Source of the DNA: a virus
Direction: 5' to 3' (one strand)
Virus record (IMG/VR): IMGVR_UViG_3300028925_003838
Span: 1-37,697 of that record
Length of the DNA stretch: 37,697 nucleotides
Positions 1-5,917 of this stretch are shown piece by piece; within the stretch, counting starts at the first letter, position 1, and each line of letters begins with the position of its first letter. The translations under genes and the position numbers were made by a program. The notes beneath the pieces are model-generated. The model searched no databases and had not been told where the DNA came from. It saw nothing but the letters and a program-made list of their open reading frames with translations.

Positions 1-1560
1 CTTGAAGATTTAACAAGTGCTGCTGGGAATACTGCTATAGGTTTTAAATCTTTAAAAGACAATACTACAGGAGACCAAAATACAGCAGTTGGTAGTGGTA
101 CATCTGAAGCTAATACCACAGGAAGAAATAATACGGTTGTTGGCTTTGAAGCATTCCATGTCAATACAGCAGGTGAAGATAACACAGCAATTGGTCAAGG
201 GACTTTAGGTTTGCTCACTGATGGTGATGATAATACCGCAGTTGGTTCAGGTGCTTTAGCCAGAGCAACAACTTCAAGCAATAATACGGCTGTGGGTTAT
301 TTATCACAGTTAACAACCACAACAGGTACTTTAAATACAGCAGTCGGAGCCTTAAGTTTATCAGCAAACATTACAGGCAATCATAACTCAGCCGTTGGCT
401 ACAATGCCTTAGCAGCTAATAACTCAGGTTCAGACAACACCGCTATGGGGAGCAGAGCAGGTCAGGCAATTACTACAGGTGCAGATAATACTGCTATTGG
501 TATGTACGCCCTAAAAACTGCGTCCACAGCATCTAATAATACCGCCATTGGTAAATCTGCTCTGGAGGCAAACGCTGCAGGTTCCGAGAACACAGCAGTC
601 GGAATGGGTGCTTTACAAACTAATATAGGGGGTGCTGCTAATACCGCTGTCGGTCGTTTGGCAAACGAAAGCAATACGTCGGGAGATTTTAATGTATCTA
701 TGGGCGAAACTGCTCTTGAGACTAACACCACAGGTGGTAAGAATGTTGCAATTGGTGCGAGGGCTTTACAGTACAACCTTGATACACACGATAATACTGC
801 CGTTGGCAACCATGCATTGCAGGACAACACAGGCGGAAATAATACGTCTGTTGGTGCTGAAAGCATGGAAGCACACACATCAGGTACATCAAATGTTGCT
901 ATGGGGTATCGGTCATTATATACAAGCAGCACAGGCGATAGCAATACTGGAATAGGTCAATATGCATTGAAACTTTTGACCGAAGGTGATAATAATACAG
1001 GAGTTGGTAGGCAAGCAGGCGATTCAATAACAACAGGCGATAATAATACTTGTATTGGTTATAATGCTGGTGGCGGTCAGACAACAACGGATAATGGTGT
1101 GTTTATAGGAAGCAATGCTGGTTCGAGTGATAATGCCAGTAATGTAATGTATATCGCTCGTTCTACTGAAGGTGCTGGCAACGATACTACTTGGATTTAT
1201 GGACATACAGACGGCAGTTGTATTCAAGGTAATAATGCAACTGCGTGGGCACAAACATCAGACGAAAGAATTAAGAAAAATATTACGGATAGTACAAAAG
1301 GCTTAACAGAAATTAATGCAATGCAAGTTAGGAATTTTGAGTACAGAACTCCAGAAGAAATTACAGCAGATATTAGCGGCTGTAATAAGACTGGTGTTCA
1401 AGTTGGTGTAATAGCACAAGAAATTGAAACTGTTCTACCAGAATCCGTATCTGCATTAAACTCTGGAAAGAAAGTATTTCACCAAGACCCAGTTTTTTGG
1501 GCGATGGTTAAAGCCGTTCAAGAACTCTCAGCTAAAGTAGAAGCGTTAGAGAACGCATAA
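1..1560 (+). CDS. Tail fibre/spike, C-terminal part, with S74 self-cleaving chaperone (5'-truncated by window edge)
   Basis: The reading frame is open from base 1, so only the C-terminal 519 codons are visible and the true start lies outside; the TTG at 211 is internal. The visible part begins with about 21 tandem 17-residue repeats of the NTAVG type, resembling YadA-head-like trimeric beta-roll repeats, and ends with an intramolecular chaperone of the peptidase S74 family. The catalytic Ser-Lys pair is seen in SDERIKKNI (Ser codon 1258-1260, Lys codon 1273-1275, five residues apart as in endosialidase chaperones). A short C-terminal helix rich in V/L/A heptads follows (VKAVQELSAKVEALENA). 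In known members the chaperone trimerises the fibre and then cuts itself off just before the Ser. The role is therefore host-surface binding or depolymerisation; no enzymatic domain is visible in this fragment. Confidence 0.9.
   Translation, partial: LEDLTSAAGNTAIGFKSLKDNTTGDQNTAVGSGTSEANTTGRNNTVVGFEAFHVNTAGEDNTAIGQGTLGLLTDGDDNTAVGSGALARATTSSNNTAVGYLSQLTTTTGTLNTAVGALSLSANITGNHNSAVGYNALAANNSGSDNTAMGSRAGQAITTGADNTAIGMYALKTASTASNNTAIGKSALEANAAGSENTAVGMGALQTNIGGAANTAVGRLANESNTSGDFNVSMGETALETNTTGGKNVAIGARALQYNLDTHDNTAVGNHALQDNTGGNNTSVGAESMEAHTSGTSNVAMGYRSLYTSSTGDSNTGIGQYALKLLTEGDNNTGVGRQAGDSITTGDNNTCIGYNAGGGQTTTDNGVFIGSNAGSSDNASNVMYIARSTEGAGNDTTWIYGHTDGSCIQGNNATAWAQTSDERIKKNITDSTKGLTEINAMQVRNFEYRTPEEITADISGCNKTGVQVGVIAQEIETVLPESVSALNSGKKVFHQDPVFWAMVKAVQELSAKVEALENA
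28..1095 (+). repeat. 21 tandem 51-bp coding repeats (17 residues each) in the tail fibre
   Basis: Translated repeats have the pattern N-[TVS]-[AGSC]-[VIM]-G-x2-[AS]-L-x8 with a period of 17 residues. All visible copies are 17 long except one of 16 (around 808-855). DNA identity between copies is modest although the protein pattern is strict, so the array looks old and maintained by structure, not recently amplified. The regular small-residue pattern fits a trimeric beta-roll shaft or head like YadA. Confidence 0.85.
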
Positions 1561-1582
1561 CAATTAATTAACAGGAGATAAA

Positions 1583-1906
1583 ATGCATAATTATAAAGCA
1601 TTAAAAGCGGCAAGTAAAGCATCGGTGCAGAAAGTCAAAGTAGTTGACCGAGCTAAAGTAGATGAAGTCAAGAATGACGATGGCGTTATTACAACAGAAG
1701 CTGTGACAGAACAGTCTCACGAAGAACTACAAGTAGTTTGTAAGAGTTTTAACTATCAGACTGGTGAAGCTCAAGATGACTCTGTGAGGGCTTATTCACT
1801 TTCAGATGTGAAGCGTGAAGTAGACCGTTGTAAAGCAGATGTTGTAAAGATAGAAGCTCATCAAGCCGAATGGGAACAAATAGAAACAGATTTAAAAGCA
1901 CTCTAA
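1583..1906 (+). CDS. Fibre-adjacent protein of unknown function
   Basis: A 107-residue soluble, charged protein that starts 22 bases after the fibre stop behind a strong AGGAG ribosome binding site. It has no signal peptide, membrane segment or recognisable motif. A predicted beta-rich middle (VVCKSFNYQTGEAQDDSVRA) and a C-terminal helix (about residues 75-107) are the only visible structure. Position directly after the fibre suggests a fibre assembly or attachment accessory protein, but this is inference from position only. Confidence 0.75.
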   Translation: MHNYKALKAASKASVQKVKVVDRAKVDEVKNDDGVITTEAVTEQSHEELQVVCKSFNYQTGEAQDDSVRAYSLSDVKREVDRCKADVVKIEAHQAEWEQIETDLKAL

Positions 1907-1941
1907 TGAGTGTAATAGAATCTGAGTAAGATACTACTCAC

Positions 1942-2013
1942 ATGAGTACAATAGTATGCGATGACCCATCTTGTGATTGTAACGACTGTAGTTGTGGAAA
2001 GACTCTGATATGA
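1942..2013 (+). CDS. Candidate 23-residue cysteine-rich microprotein
   Basis: The short frame encodes MSTIVCDDPSCDCNDCSCG plus four residues, with five cysteines in 13 positions arranged C-x4-C-x-C-x2-C-x-C, a metallothionein-like or small metal-cluster spacing. Its stop overlaps the next start as ATGA at 2010-2013, the translational-coupling arrangement used elsewhere in this operon (2428, 3800, 5347), which is the main reason to believe it. The ribosome binding site is weak. No family was recognised; it could be a spurious frame. Confidence 0.45.
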   Translation: MSTIVCDDPSCDCNDCSCGKTLI

Positions 2014-2240
2014 AACGAATAGACAAAGAAGATATAGCACTTAATATCATTGGTATGATATCAGCTATGGCCGCTTTATTCTTCATGTCATCTTTGTTTT
2101 TTATGACTTCATGTTCAGATGATACATTTATACTTGGGTATAATAAAGATTTTGAAGTAATACATCATCAGATATTTGAAGTTGATTCATTGATGAGAAC
2201 TGTTATTGTGGAATTAGATTCTTTAAATGCAAAAAATTGA
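2010..2240 (+). CDS. Small membrane-anchored or lipoprotein-like protein
   Basis: The ATG at 2010 is chosen over an upstream TTG at 1992 because it forms an ATGA overlap with the preceding microprotein. The 76-residue product has a long hydrophobic stretch (about residues 10-33) ending in FFMTSC, which resembles a lipobox cleaved before Cys, followed by an acidic soluble tail. This fits an N-terminally anchored membrane protein or lipoprotein in the lysis/host-entry gene cluster. Function is not recognised. It overlaps the next gene by one base (TGATG). Confidence 0.65.
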   Translation: MKRIDKEDIALNIIGMISAMAALFFMSSLFFMTSCSDDTFILGYNKDFEVIHHQIFEVDSLMRTVIVELDSLNAKN

Positions 2241-2431
2241 TGAAATATTTACCATTGCTATTCTTAATCTCATGCGTTCCTAATACTATGCACAGTCATA
2301 TTTTGGACAACAAAGAAATAACTCATATTTATATATCAGATGATATACTAAGTGGCAGTAACCATTGGTGTGTTAAACATGGCATAATGGAGAAAATAGA
2401 AATTAAAAAACCAAGCGTATCAAGCAAATGA
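2240..2431 (+). CDS. Putative small lipoprotein (outer-spanin candidate)
   Basis: The ATG at 2240 overlaps the previous stop as TGATG. The 63-residue product begins MKYLPLLFLISC, a classic short signal peptide with an L-I-S-C lipobox, so the mature protein would be a lipid-anchored peptide of about 51 residues. The next gene overlaps by four bases and encodes a protein with an N-terminal membrane segment and coiled coil; together they have the topology of an o-spanin/i-spanin pair. Unlike typical Rz1 proteins it is not proline-rich, so the spanin idea is tentative. Confidence 0.65.
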   Translation: MKYLPLLFLISCVPNTMHSHILDNKEITHIYISDDILSGSNHWCVKHGIMEKIEIKKPSVSSK

Positions 2432-2778
2432 ATAAAGAAATAAGCGAAGAAAAGATATTAGGGTCAAAATTCACCCTCAGTTTGCAAACGATTATAACTG
2501 GAGCAGTTGGGCTTAGTAGCGTTTTTGGAATGTACTTTGCTTTAAAGGCAGAAATACAGGAAGCCAAAGAACTGCCAACATTAGAATCATTATACGAAAC
2601 CGAATATCCAAGTAAGCCTCAAGGCTATAACCACCCAGCTTCGTACGAACAATACAAGTCTCAGGTAGGTGCGTTACAGGAGGATGTCGACCAGTTGTTC
2701 GACATGACAGACGTTTTAGAAGAAGAGATTGAAGAGCTAAGTAAAAAGGTTATGGAATTAAGGATTAAAGTCAAATGA
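2428..2778 (+). CDS. Membrane-anchored coiled-coil protein (inner-spanin-like candidate)
   Basis: A 116-residue protein overlapping both neighbours by four bases (ATGA). It has one hydrophobic segment at about residues 18-42 (TIITGAVGLSSVFGMYFAL), a short linker containing P and Y residues, and a strongly acidic coiled coil at about residues 78-116 (LQEDVDQLFDMTDVLEEEIE). This is the shape of an inner-membrane spanin or another small phage membrane scaffold. The upstream lipoprotein gene supports the spanin reading, but no family motif was recognised and no endolysin is visible nearby. Confidence 0.65.
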   Translation: MNKEISEEKILGSKFTLSLQTIITGAVGLSSVFGMYFALKAEIQEAKELPTLESLYETEYPSKPQGYNHPASYEQYKSQVGALQEDVDQLFDMTDVLEEEIEELSKKVMELRIKVK

Positions 2779-3149
2779 AATTATTCCTTTTATTAACATT
2801 AGTCTTTGGTCAGCAAGAAGTAACAGATAAAAACTTTTACGGTATTATCTACGAAGGCATCCACATGGTTCGGTTCACTTCTAATTGGTCGGCAGATAAT
2901 AAAGAAAACTTTTATCAAGGTAAGTTTATCGTAGATGGGGACTCTGCTTACTACGGTACTACGATGACAATCCTTCCGATTGAAAATGTTCCAAATACTA
3001 TACGGAAGCTAAGAATAAGAAATTTTCCGAGCGTAGTTTTGTTTAAAGATGGTAAGAAACAAAAAGTTTGGAAAGCCAATTTTGATGGTAATCTCGATTT
3101 ATCTACAGAAGATGTACAAAAAGAAATAAAAAAGATAGCTAACAAATAA
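2775..3149 (+). CDS. Secreted thioredoxin-fold protein lacking the CxxC active site
   Basis: A 124-residue protein with an N-terminal hydrophobic signal-like segment (KLFLLLTLVFG) followed by a thioredoxin-like core. The strand and turn that normally carry W-C-x-x-C here read FTSNWSADN (Trp38, with Ser39 and Asn42 in place of the two cysteines), whereas the cis-proline loop is well preserved (NFPSVVLFKDGKK, Pro85). There is no cysteine in the whole protein. It should therefore be redox-inactive and act as a binding or folding module, likely in the periplasm. It sits in the putative lysis/entry cluster, overlapping the previous stop by four bases. Confidence 0.7.
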   Translation: MKLFLLLTLVFGQQEVTDKNFYGIIYEGIHMVRFTSNWSADNKENFYQGKFIVDGDSAYYGTTMTILPIENVPNTIRKLRIRNFPSVVLFKDGKKQKVWKANFDGNLDLSTEDVQKEIKKIANK

Positions 3150-3177
3150 TTTTACAAATCAAACAAAGGAGTTAATC

Positions 3178-3405
3178 ATGGCTAAAAAAGAAAAAGAAAA
3201 GTCAATGCTTAAGATAAACGATAAAGAATACGATATTGAATCAATGAGCAATGAACAAAAGACAATGATAAATCACATAGCTGACCTTGATAGGAAACTA
3301 CAATCAGGTGAGTTTAACATTGTTCAATTAAGATTCGGGAAACAAGCGTTCGTAGATGCTTTAACAGCTTCTATCGAAAAAGACGAGAATAAAGAAGTAG
3401 AATAA
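3178..3405 (+). CDS. DUF6447-like small protein
   Basis: A 75-residue protein behind a strong AAGGAG site. After a Lys-rich start, MLKINDKEYDIESMSNEQK and the helical remainder (INHIADLDRKLQ...RFGKQAFVDAL) match my memory of DUF6447-type proteins, which are common near tail fibre and lysis genes of marine phages and have no assigned role. The family assignment is from pattern memory only. Confidence 0.65.
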   Translation: MAKKEKEKSMLKINDKEYDIESMSNEQKTMINHIADLDRKLQSGEFNIVQLRFGKQAFVDALTASIEKDENKEVE

Positions 3406-3420
3406 TAAAATAGATAAAAC

Positions 3421-3436
3421 CATAGTCTCGACTATG
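3421..3436 (+). other. Perfect intercistronic hairpin
   Basis: The palindrome CATAGTCTCGACTATG folds into a 6-7 bp stem with a 2-4 base loop, between the DUF6447-like gene and the holin cluster. No U-run follows, so it is not a typical intrinsic terminator. It may be an mRNA processing or stability element. Confidence 0.5.
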
Positions 3437-3463
3437 AGAATTGAATCTATAGGAGAGTTAATT

Positions 3464-3502
3464 TTGAAAAAGACTGAGAAAGTCGATAATGGTTACATCT
3501 AA
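3464..3502 (+). CDS. Possible 12-codon leader peptide overlapping the first holin-like gene
   Basis: A good AGGAG site (3451-3455) sits about 8 bases before a TTG codon, not before the holin-like ATG at 3489. From this TTG a frame encodes MKKTEKVDNGYI and stops at 3500-3502, after the next start codon. This could be a translated leader that delivers ribosomes to the holin-like start. Alternatively the site serves ATG 3489 with an unusually long spacing. Confidence 0.3.
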   Translation: MKKTEKVDNGYI

Positions 3503-3803
3503 AGTTTTCAGTTTATACGCTGAGTATGGTGCGGTTGGAATAATAGTAGTCTTATTTGCTATGATGATAGTAAATTTGATTAAGAGCCAGAAGCTACAGA
3601 ATGAAGACTTAGATGCAATTAGACAAGCAATTGTTAAAGTCGAGACTAAGATGGTGAATGTAGAAGGAATAGTCTTAAAGATGCTAGACAGATGGAATCG
3701 TTCAGATGAAATAAGTCAAAGACATAGAGAAGACATTGTAAAAGAACTTAATGACGTAACAGATGACTTAGCCTATTTAAGAGGCAGGATAAACGGAAAA
3801 TGA
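3489..3803 (+). CDS. Holin-like protein, single N-terminal membrane segment plus coiled coil
   Basis: A 104-residue protein with one strong membrane segment (about residues 12-30, EYGAVGIIVVLFAMMIVNLI) followed by a cytoplasmic or periplasmic coiled coil containing regular heptads (IRQAIVKVETKMVNVEGIVLKML). It opens a run of three overlapping membrane-protein genes. Small proteins of this shape next to XhlA-like proteins are common in phage lysis cassettes. The precise role, holin or membrane scaffold for host entry, is not decided by sequence. Confidence 0.6.
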   Translation: MVTSKVFSLYAEYGAVGIIVVLFAMMIVNLIKSQKLQNEDLDAIRQAIVKVETKMVNVEGIVLKMLDRWNRSDEISQRHREDIVKELNDVTDDLAYLRGRINGK

Positions 3804-4057
3804 ATAAGAATCAAGTAGATAGTTGGAGAGAAGTATCTCAGACAAGACTAGAAGAATTGACCGTTGTTAATGCTAAGCAATCAAGTGAAATAAGTCACAT
3901 TAAAGAAACGGTAGACGAGATAAAGACTTTAGTAAAAGAACAAAACGGAAGAGTCCGTACATTAGAATCTTCTGTATCAAGTATGCAGAGTGTAGGTTCT
4001 TTTTTAGCGGTTGTAATGGGTTCATTAATCGGATGGTTATATAAAGGAGATGCATGA
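3800..4057 (+). CDS. XhlA-like haemolysin/holin protein
   Basis: An 85-residue protein overlapping the previous gene by four bases. Residues 1-60 form a coiled coil (EISHIKETVDEIKTLVKEQN, then GRVRTLESSVSSMQS) and residues 63-80 a single C-terminal membrane segment (SFLAVVMGSLIGWLY) with a short charged end. This order matches the XhlA family of phage lysis proteins, which act at the cytoplasmic membrane with a partner holin. The next gene overlaps by four bases, consistent with a functional set. Confidence 0.7.
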   Translation: MNKNQVDSWREVSQTRLEELTVVNAKQSSEISHIKETVDEIKTLVKEQNGRVRTLESSVSSMQSVGSFLAVVMGSLIGWLYKGDA

Positions 4058-4290
4058 TGGAATGGTTAAGTTGGTCTAACGTTGCGTACCTAGCAGCAAT
4101 AGTAATAGGTGGCGGCCTGACGTTTGCCGCTTCGAAGTATCGTAAGTTGTTGAAAGAAATTCAGGAAGCTTTAAGCTACTACCACGAGGCAGCTAAAGAC
4201 GGAGTAATAACAGAAGAAGAACGCAATAGAGTTGTTAAGGAAGTCCTTGACATCGCAAAAGCGGGCGTAAAAATATTTTGGCGTTGGTAG
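4054..4290 (+). CDS. Small holin-like membrane protein
   Basis: A 78-residue protein with one N-terminal membrane segment (about residues 7-27, NVAYLAAIVIGGGLTFAAS) and an amphipathic helical tail rich in E, K and R, ending in the aromatic cluster FWRW. It overlaps the XhlA-like gene by four bases; a second in-frame ATG lies at 4057. It is the third member of the membrane-protein set and a fair holin candidate. No lysozyme, amidase or peptidase was seen beside it. Confidence 0.65.
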   Translation: MMEWLSWSNVAYLAAIVIGGGLTFAASKYRKLLKEIQEALSYYHEAAKDGVITEEERNRVVKEVLDIAKAGVKIFWRW

Positions 4291-4292
4291 TA

Positions 4293-4559
4293 ATGCCTAG
4301 AACTAAAGATAATATGCCTAGAAAAACGACTAAAGGAAAAGGTCGTAACTTTAGAACAACTGAAGAAGGCGCTGGGATGACATCTAAAGGAGTTAAGGCT
4401 TATAGAGCTGCTAACCCTGGCTCTAAATTAAAAACAGCGGTAACTGGAGATGTTAAACCAGGCAGTGCTTCTGCTAAAAGAAGGAAGGCTTTTTGTGCAA
4501 GAAGTAAAAGTTGGAAGGGTGAAAGAGGATTAGCAGCTAGAAAAAGATGGAGGTGCTAA
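4293..4559 (+). CDS. DUF6321-like basic protein
   Basis: A strongly basic protein of 88 residues from the ATG at 4293, three bases after the previous stop; another in-frame ATG is at 4314. The core (EEGAGMTSKGVKAYRAANPG, SKLKTAVTGDVKPGSASAKR, RKAFCARSKSWKGERG) matches a small Lys/Arg-rich phage family I recall as DUF6321, typically encoded near structural genes. Its charge suggests DNA or RNA binding, perhaps inside the capsid. Function is unproven. Confidence 0.7.
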   Translation: MPRTKDNMPRKTTKGKGRNFRTTEEGAGMTSKGVKAYRAANPGSKLKTAVTGDVKPGSASAKRRKAFCARSKSWKGERGLAARKRWRC

Positions 4560-4763
4560 ATGGATAATGTTATAGGATTAGATGATGTATCAACTAAAGA
4601 TACAGGTTCTGGTAGTCAATTAAAAACAGGCGGCAGAAGAAAGTATAATATGAAAAAGAAATCAAAAAGTTTAAAAACTGCTTGTTGGAGTGGATATGAA
4701 GCTATTGGATTTAAAATAAAGAATGGTAAAAAAGTTCCTAACTGTGTAAAAAAGAGTAAATAA
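4560..4763 (+). CDS. Basic small protein of unknown function
   Basis: A 67-residue protein starting immediately after the previous stop (TAAATGG). A neutral N-terminus of about 20 residues is followed by a Lys-rich body with two cysteines (TACWSGYEAIGFKIKNGKKV, then PNCVKKSK). The C-x4-Y ... PNCV pattern occurs in several short phage virion-associated peptides with repeated cysteine motifs. It belongs to a run of six tiny basic genes and probably shares their role, possibly DNA condensation or minor virion component. Confidence 0.65.
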   Translation: MDNVIGLDDVSTKDTGSGSQLKTGGRRKYNMKKKSKSLKTACWSGYEAIGFKIKNGKKVPNCVKKSK

Positions 4764-4764
4764 T

Positions 4765-5001
4765 ATGGATGATAAATGCAAAAAGGGTACAGTTTACAGT
4801 ACAAAGTTAAAGAAGTGTGTTACTACTAAAAAGTCTCCTTGGTCTAAGTATATATTAGGTAGAGATTTGTGGTTAGAGAACAAAGCTACTAAACAAGAAA
4901 AAGCTGTGGTAGACTCTATGAAAAAAGAAATTGAAAGTAGAAACAATAAAAAAACTAAGACTAAGAAAAAACCTAAAGCCAAAACAAAACGAGGAAACTA
5001 A
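4765..5001 (+). CDS. Lysine-rich small protein
   Basis: A 78-residue highly basic protein that starts one base after the previous stop. The N-terminus carries two cysteines (MDDKCKKGTVYSTKLKKCVT), a central aromatic stretch follows (SPWSKYILGRDLWLENKAT), and the last 25 residues are almost all K, T, N, R and P, likely disordered and nucleic-acid binding. No family was recognised. Confidence 0.65.
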   Translation: MDDKCKKGTVYSTKLKKCVTTKKSPWSKYILGRDLWLENKATKQEKAVVDSMKKEIESRNNKKTKTKKKPKAKTKRGN

Positions 5002-5002
5002 T

Positions 5003-5161
5003 ATGCCTAAAGCATGTGTACAACGTAAAATAAAAATGGGTAGAACAATGGAACAAGCAATGAAAGAATGTTACCCCAAAGGAATGGAATCTGGTAAAAA
5101 GAAAAATTCCATGAAACCAATGAAAAGTAAAATGAAATCTAATTCAGGTATGGGTTATTAA
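5003..5161 (+). CDS. Basic Met/Lys-rich miniprotein
   Basis: The ATG at 5003 is preferred to an upstream in-frame codon at 4931 because the latter lies deep inside the preceding gene and a GAGGAA site precedes 5003. The 52-residue product begins MPKACVQRKIKMGRTMEQAM, contains KECYPKGM and ends in a repetitive K/M/S tail. The N-terminal half looks like a small helical motif; the C-terminal half is low complexity and positively charged. Function unknown. Confidence 0.65.
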   Translation: MPKACVQRKIKMGRTMEQAMKECYPKGMESGKKKNSMKPMKSKMKSNSGMGY

Positions 5162-5170
5162 AACTTATTA

Positions 5171-5350
5171 ATGAAAGGCGTTAAACACTATAAAAAAAAT
5201 GGTTCTGAACATAAAGGCAGTATGCATAAAATGTCAAATGGCCAATTACATAGTGGTAAAAAACATAGCTCTTCAAGTATAAGATTATATCACTACGGAG
5301 ATTTAAATAATAAATCTAAAGTAAAAGCAAAAGAAAGTTGGAATAAATGA
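5171..5350 (+). CDS. His/Lys-rich miniprotein, 59 residues
   Basis: This frame encodes a 59-residue product beginning MKGVKHYKKNGSEHKGSMHK and ending in VKAKESWNK. It is rich in K, H, S and G. Its stop overlaps the next ATG (ATGA at 5347-5350), and it fills what would otherwise be a gap of 185 bases in a tightly packed operon, which supports it as a real gene. The HYKKNGSEHKGS and LHSGKKHSSS segments are imperfect internal repeats that may bind metal or nucleic acid. Confidence 0.6.
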   Translation: MKGVKHYKKNGSEHKGSMHKMSNGQLHSGKKHSSSSIRLYHYGDLNNKSKVKAKESWNK

Positions 5351-5559
5351 CAGTTAAAAAAGAATCGAAGAAAAAAGTAGAACCAAGTTTGGAAGATAAG
5401 ATTGATGCAATCTATGATATTCTTTCTATTAATGAAGATACAGTTGATACAATCTATGAAATTCTTTCACAACATAAAATAGATATAGAGTATGTTGGTA
5501 AGATGGTTGAAGAACAATCTTCTGTAATCAATAAAGTTAGAGGAAGAATGGGGATATAA
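5347..5559 (+). CDS. Small coiled-coil protein with internal duplication
   Basis: A 70-residue protein: a basic head (about residues 1-12) and then two copies of a short acidic segment, DAIYDILSINEDTVD and DTIYEILSQHKIDIE, continued by a helix. The duplication suggests a helical hairpin or oligomerising coiled coil. It overlaps the preceding gene by four bases and the following one by one. No function is recognised. Confidence 0.65.
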   Translation: MTVKKESKKKVEPSLEDKIDAIYDILSINEDTVDTIYEILSQHKIDIEYVGKMVEEQSSVINKVRGRMGI

Positions 5560-5741
5560 TGGGAAAAAGAGTAGACTTATTTGGACACGACTGGAACGAA
5601 GACAAAGGTTTTGGCGATACAGTATCTAGAGTTATTAAAAAAGTTACAAAAGGTAAAATTAAGGAGTGTGGAGGATGCAAGAAGAGACGAGATATATTGA
5701 ACAAGGTAATTCCGTACAACAGAGGAGACACTCAGGGTTAG
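5559..5741 (+). CDS. Small CxxC phage protein
   Basis: A 60-residue protein starting at the TAATG overlap with the preceding gene. It contains GFGDTVSRVIKKVTKG followed by CGGCKKRRDILNKVIPYNRG. A short helical part followed by C-x2-C, K/R-rich helix and L-N-x-x-x-P-Y is a pattern I have seen in many short phage proteins encoded upstream of tail genes, with no known function. The single Cys pair could bind a shared metal in an oligomer or be redox active. Confidence 0.65.
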   Translation: MGKRVDLFGHDWNEDKGFGDTVSRVIKKVTKGKIKECGGCKKRRDILNKVIPYNRGDTQG

Positions 5742-5917
5742 ATAACGAAGAAGACGTTCAGTTATTAGATACTATTATAGACGGGCAATTGATAAAAGGA
5801 AAAGAAGGCGGACTTAGGTTGGATATGTTTGAGCATGATGACCCTGACGATTTACAATGTATTTGTGATTTGCCTGCTCACGCTCAAGATATAATAATGA
5901 GTGAATCTAATTTTTAA
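5675..5917 (+). CDS. Acidic small protein of unknown function
   Basis: The ATG at 5675 is preferred to a GTG at 5666 because an AAGGAG site lies about 9 bases before it. The 80-residue product is acidic, in contrast to the basic run upstream, and contains a C-terminal FEHDDPDDLQCICDLPAHAQ. It overlaps the previous gene by 67 bases in another frame and the tail-hub gene by one base. The overlap is large but both frames have convincing composition and start signals. Function unknown. Confidence 0.55.
   Translation: MQEETRYIEQGNSVQQRRHSGLDNEEDVQLLDTIIDGQLIKGKEGGLRLDMFEHDDPDDLQCICDLPAHAQDIIMSESNF

Noticed and set aside
462-944. 160-codon leftward frame across the fibre repeats
   Set aside because: It is the mirror of the strictly periodic fibre gene; its repeats are a reflection of the coding repeats.
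2775-3149. Active thioredoxin for a phage DNA polymerase
   Set aside because: No CxxC, a signal-like N-terminus and no DNA polymerase in the window.
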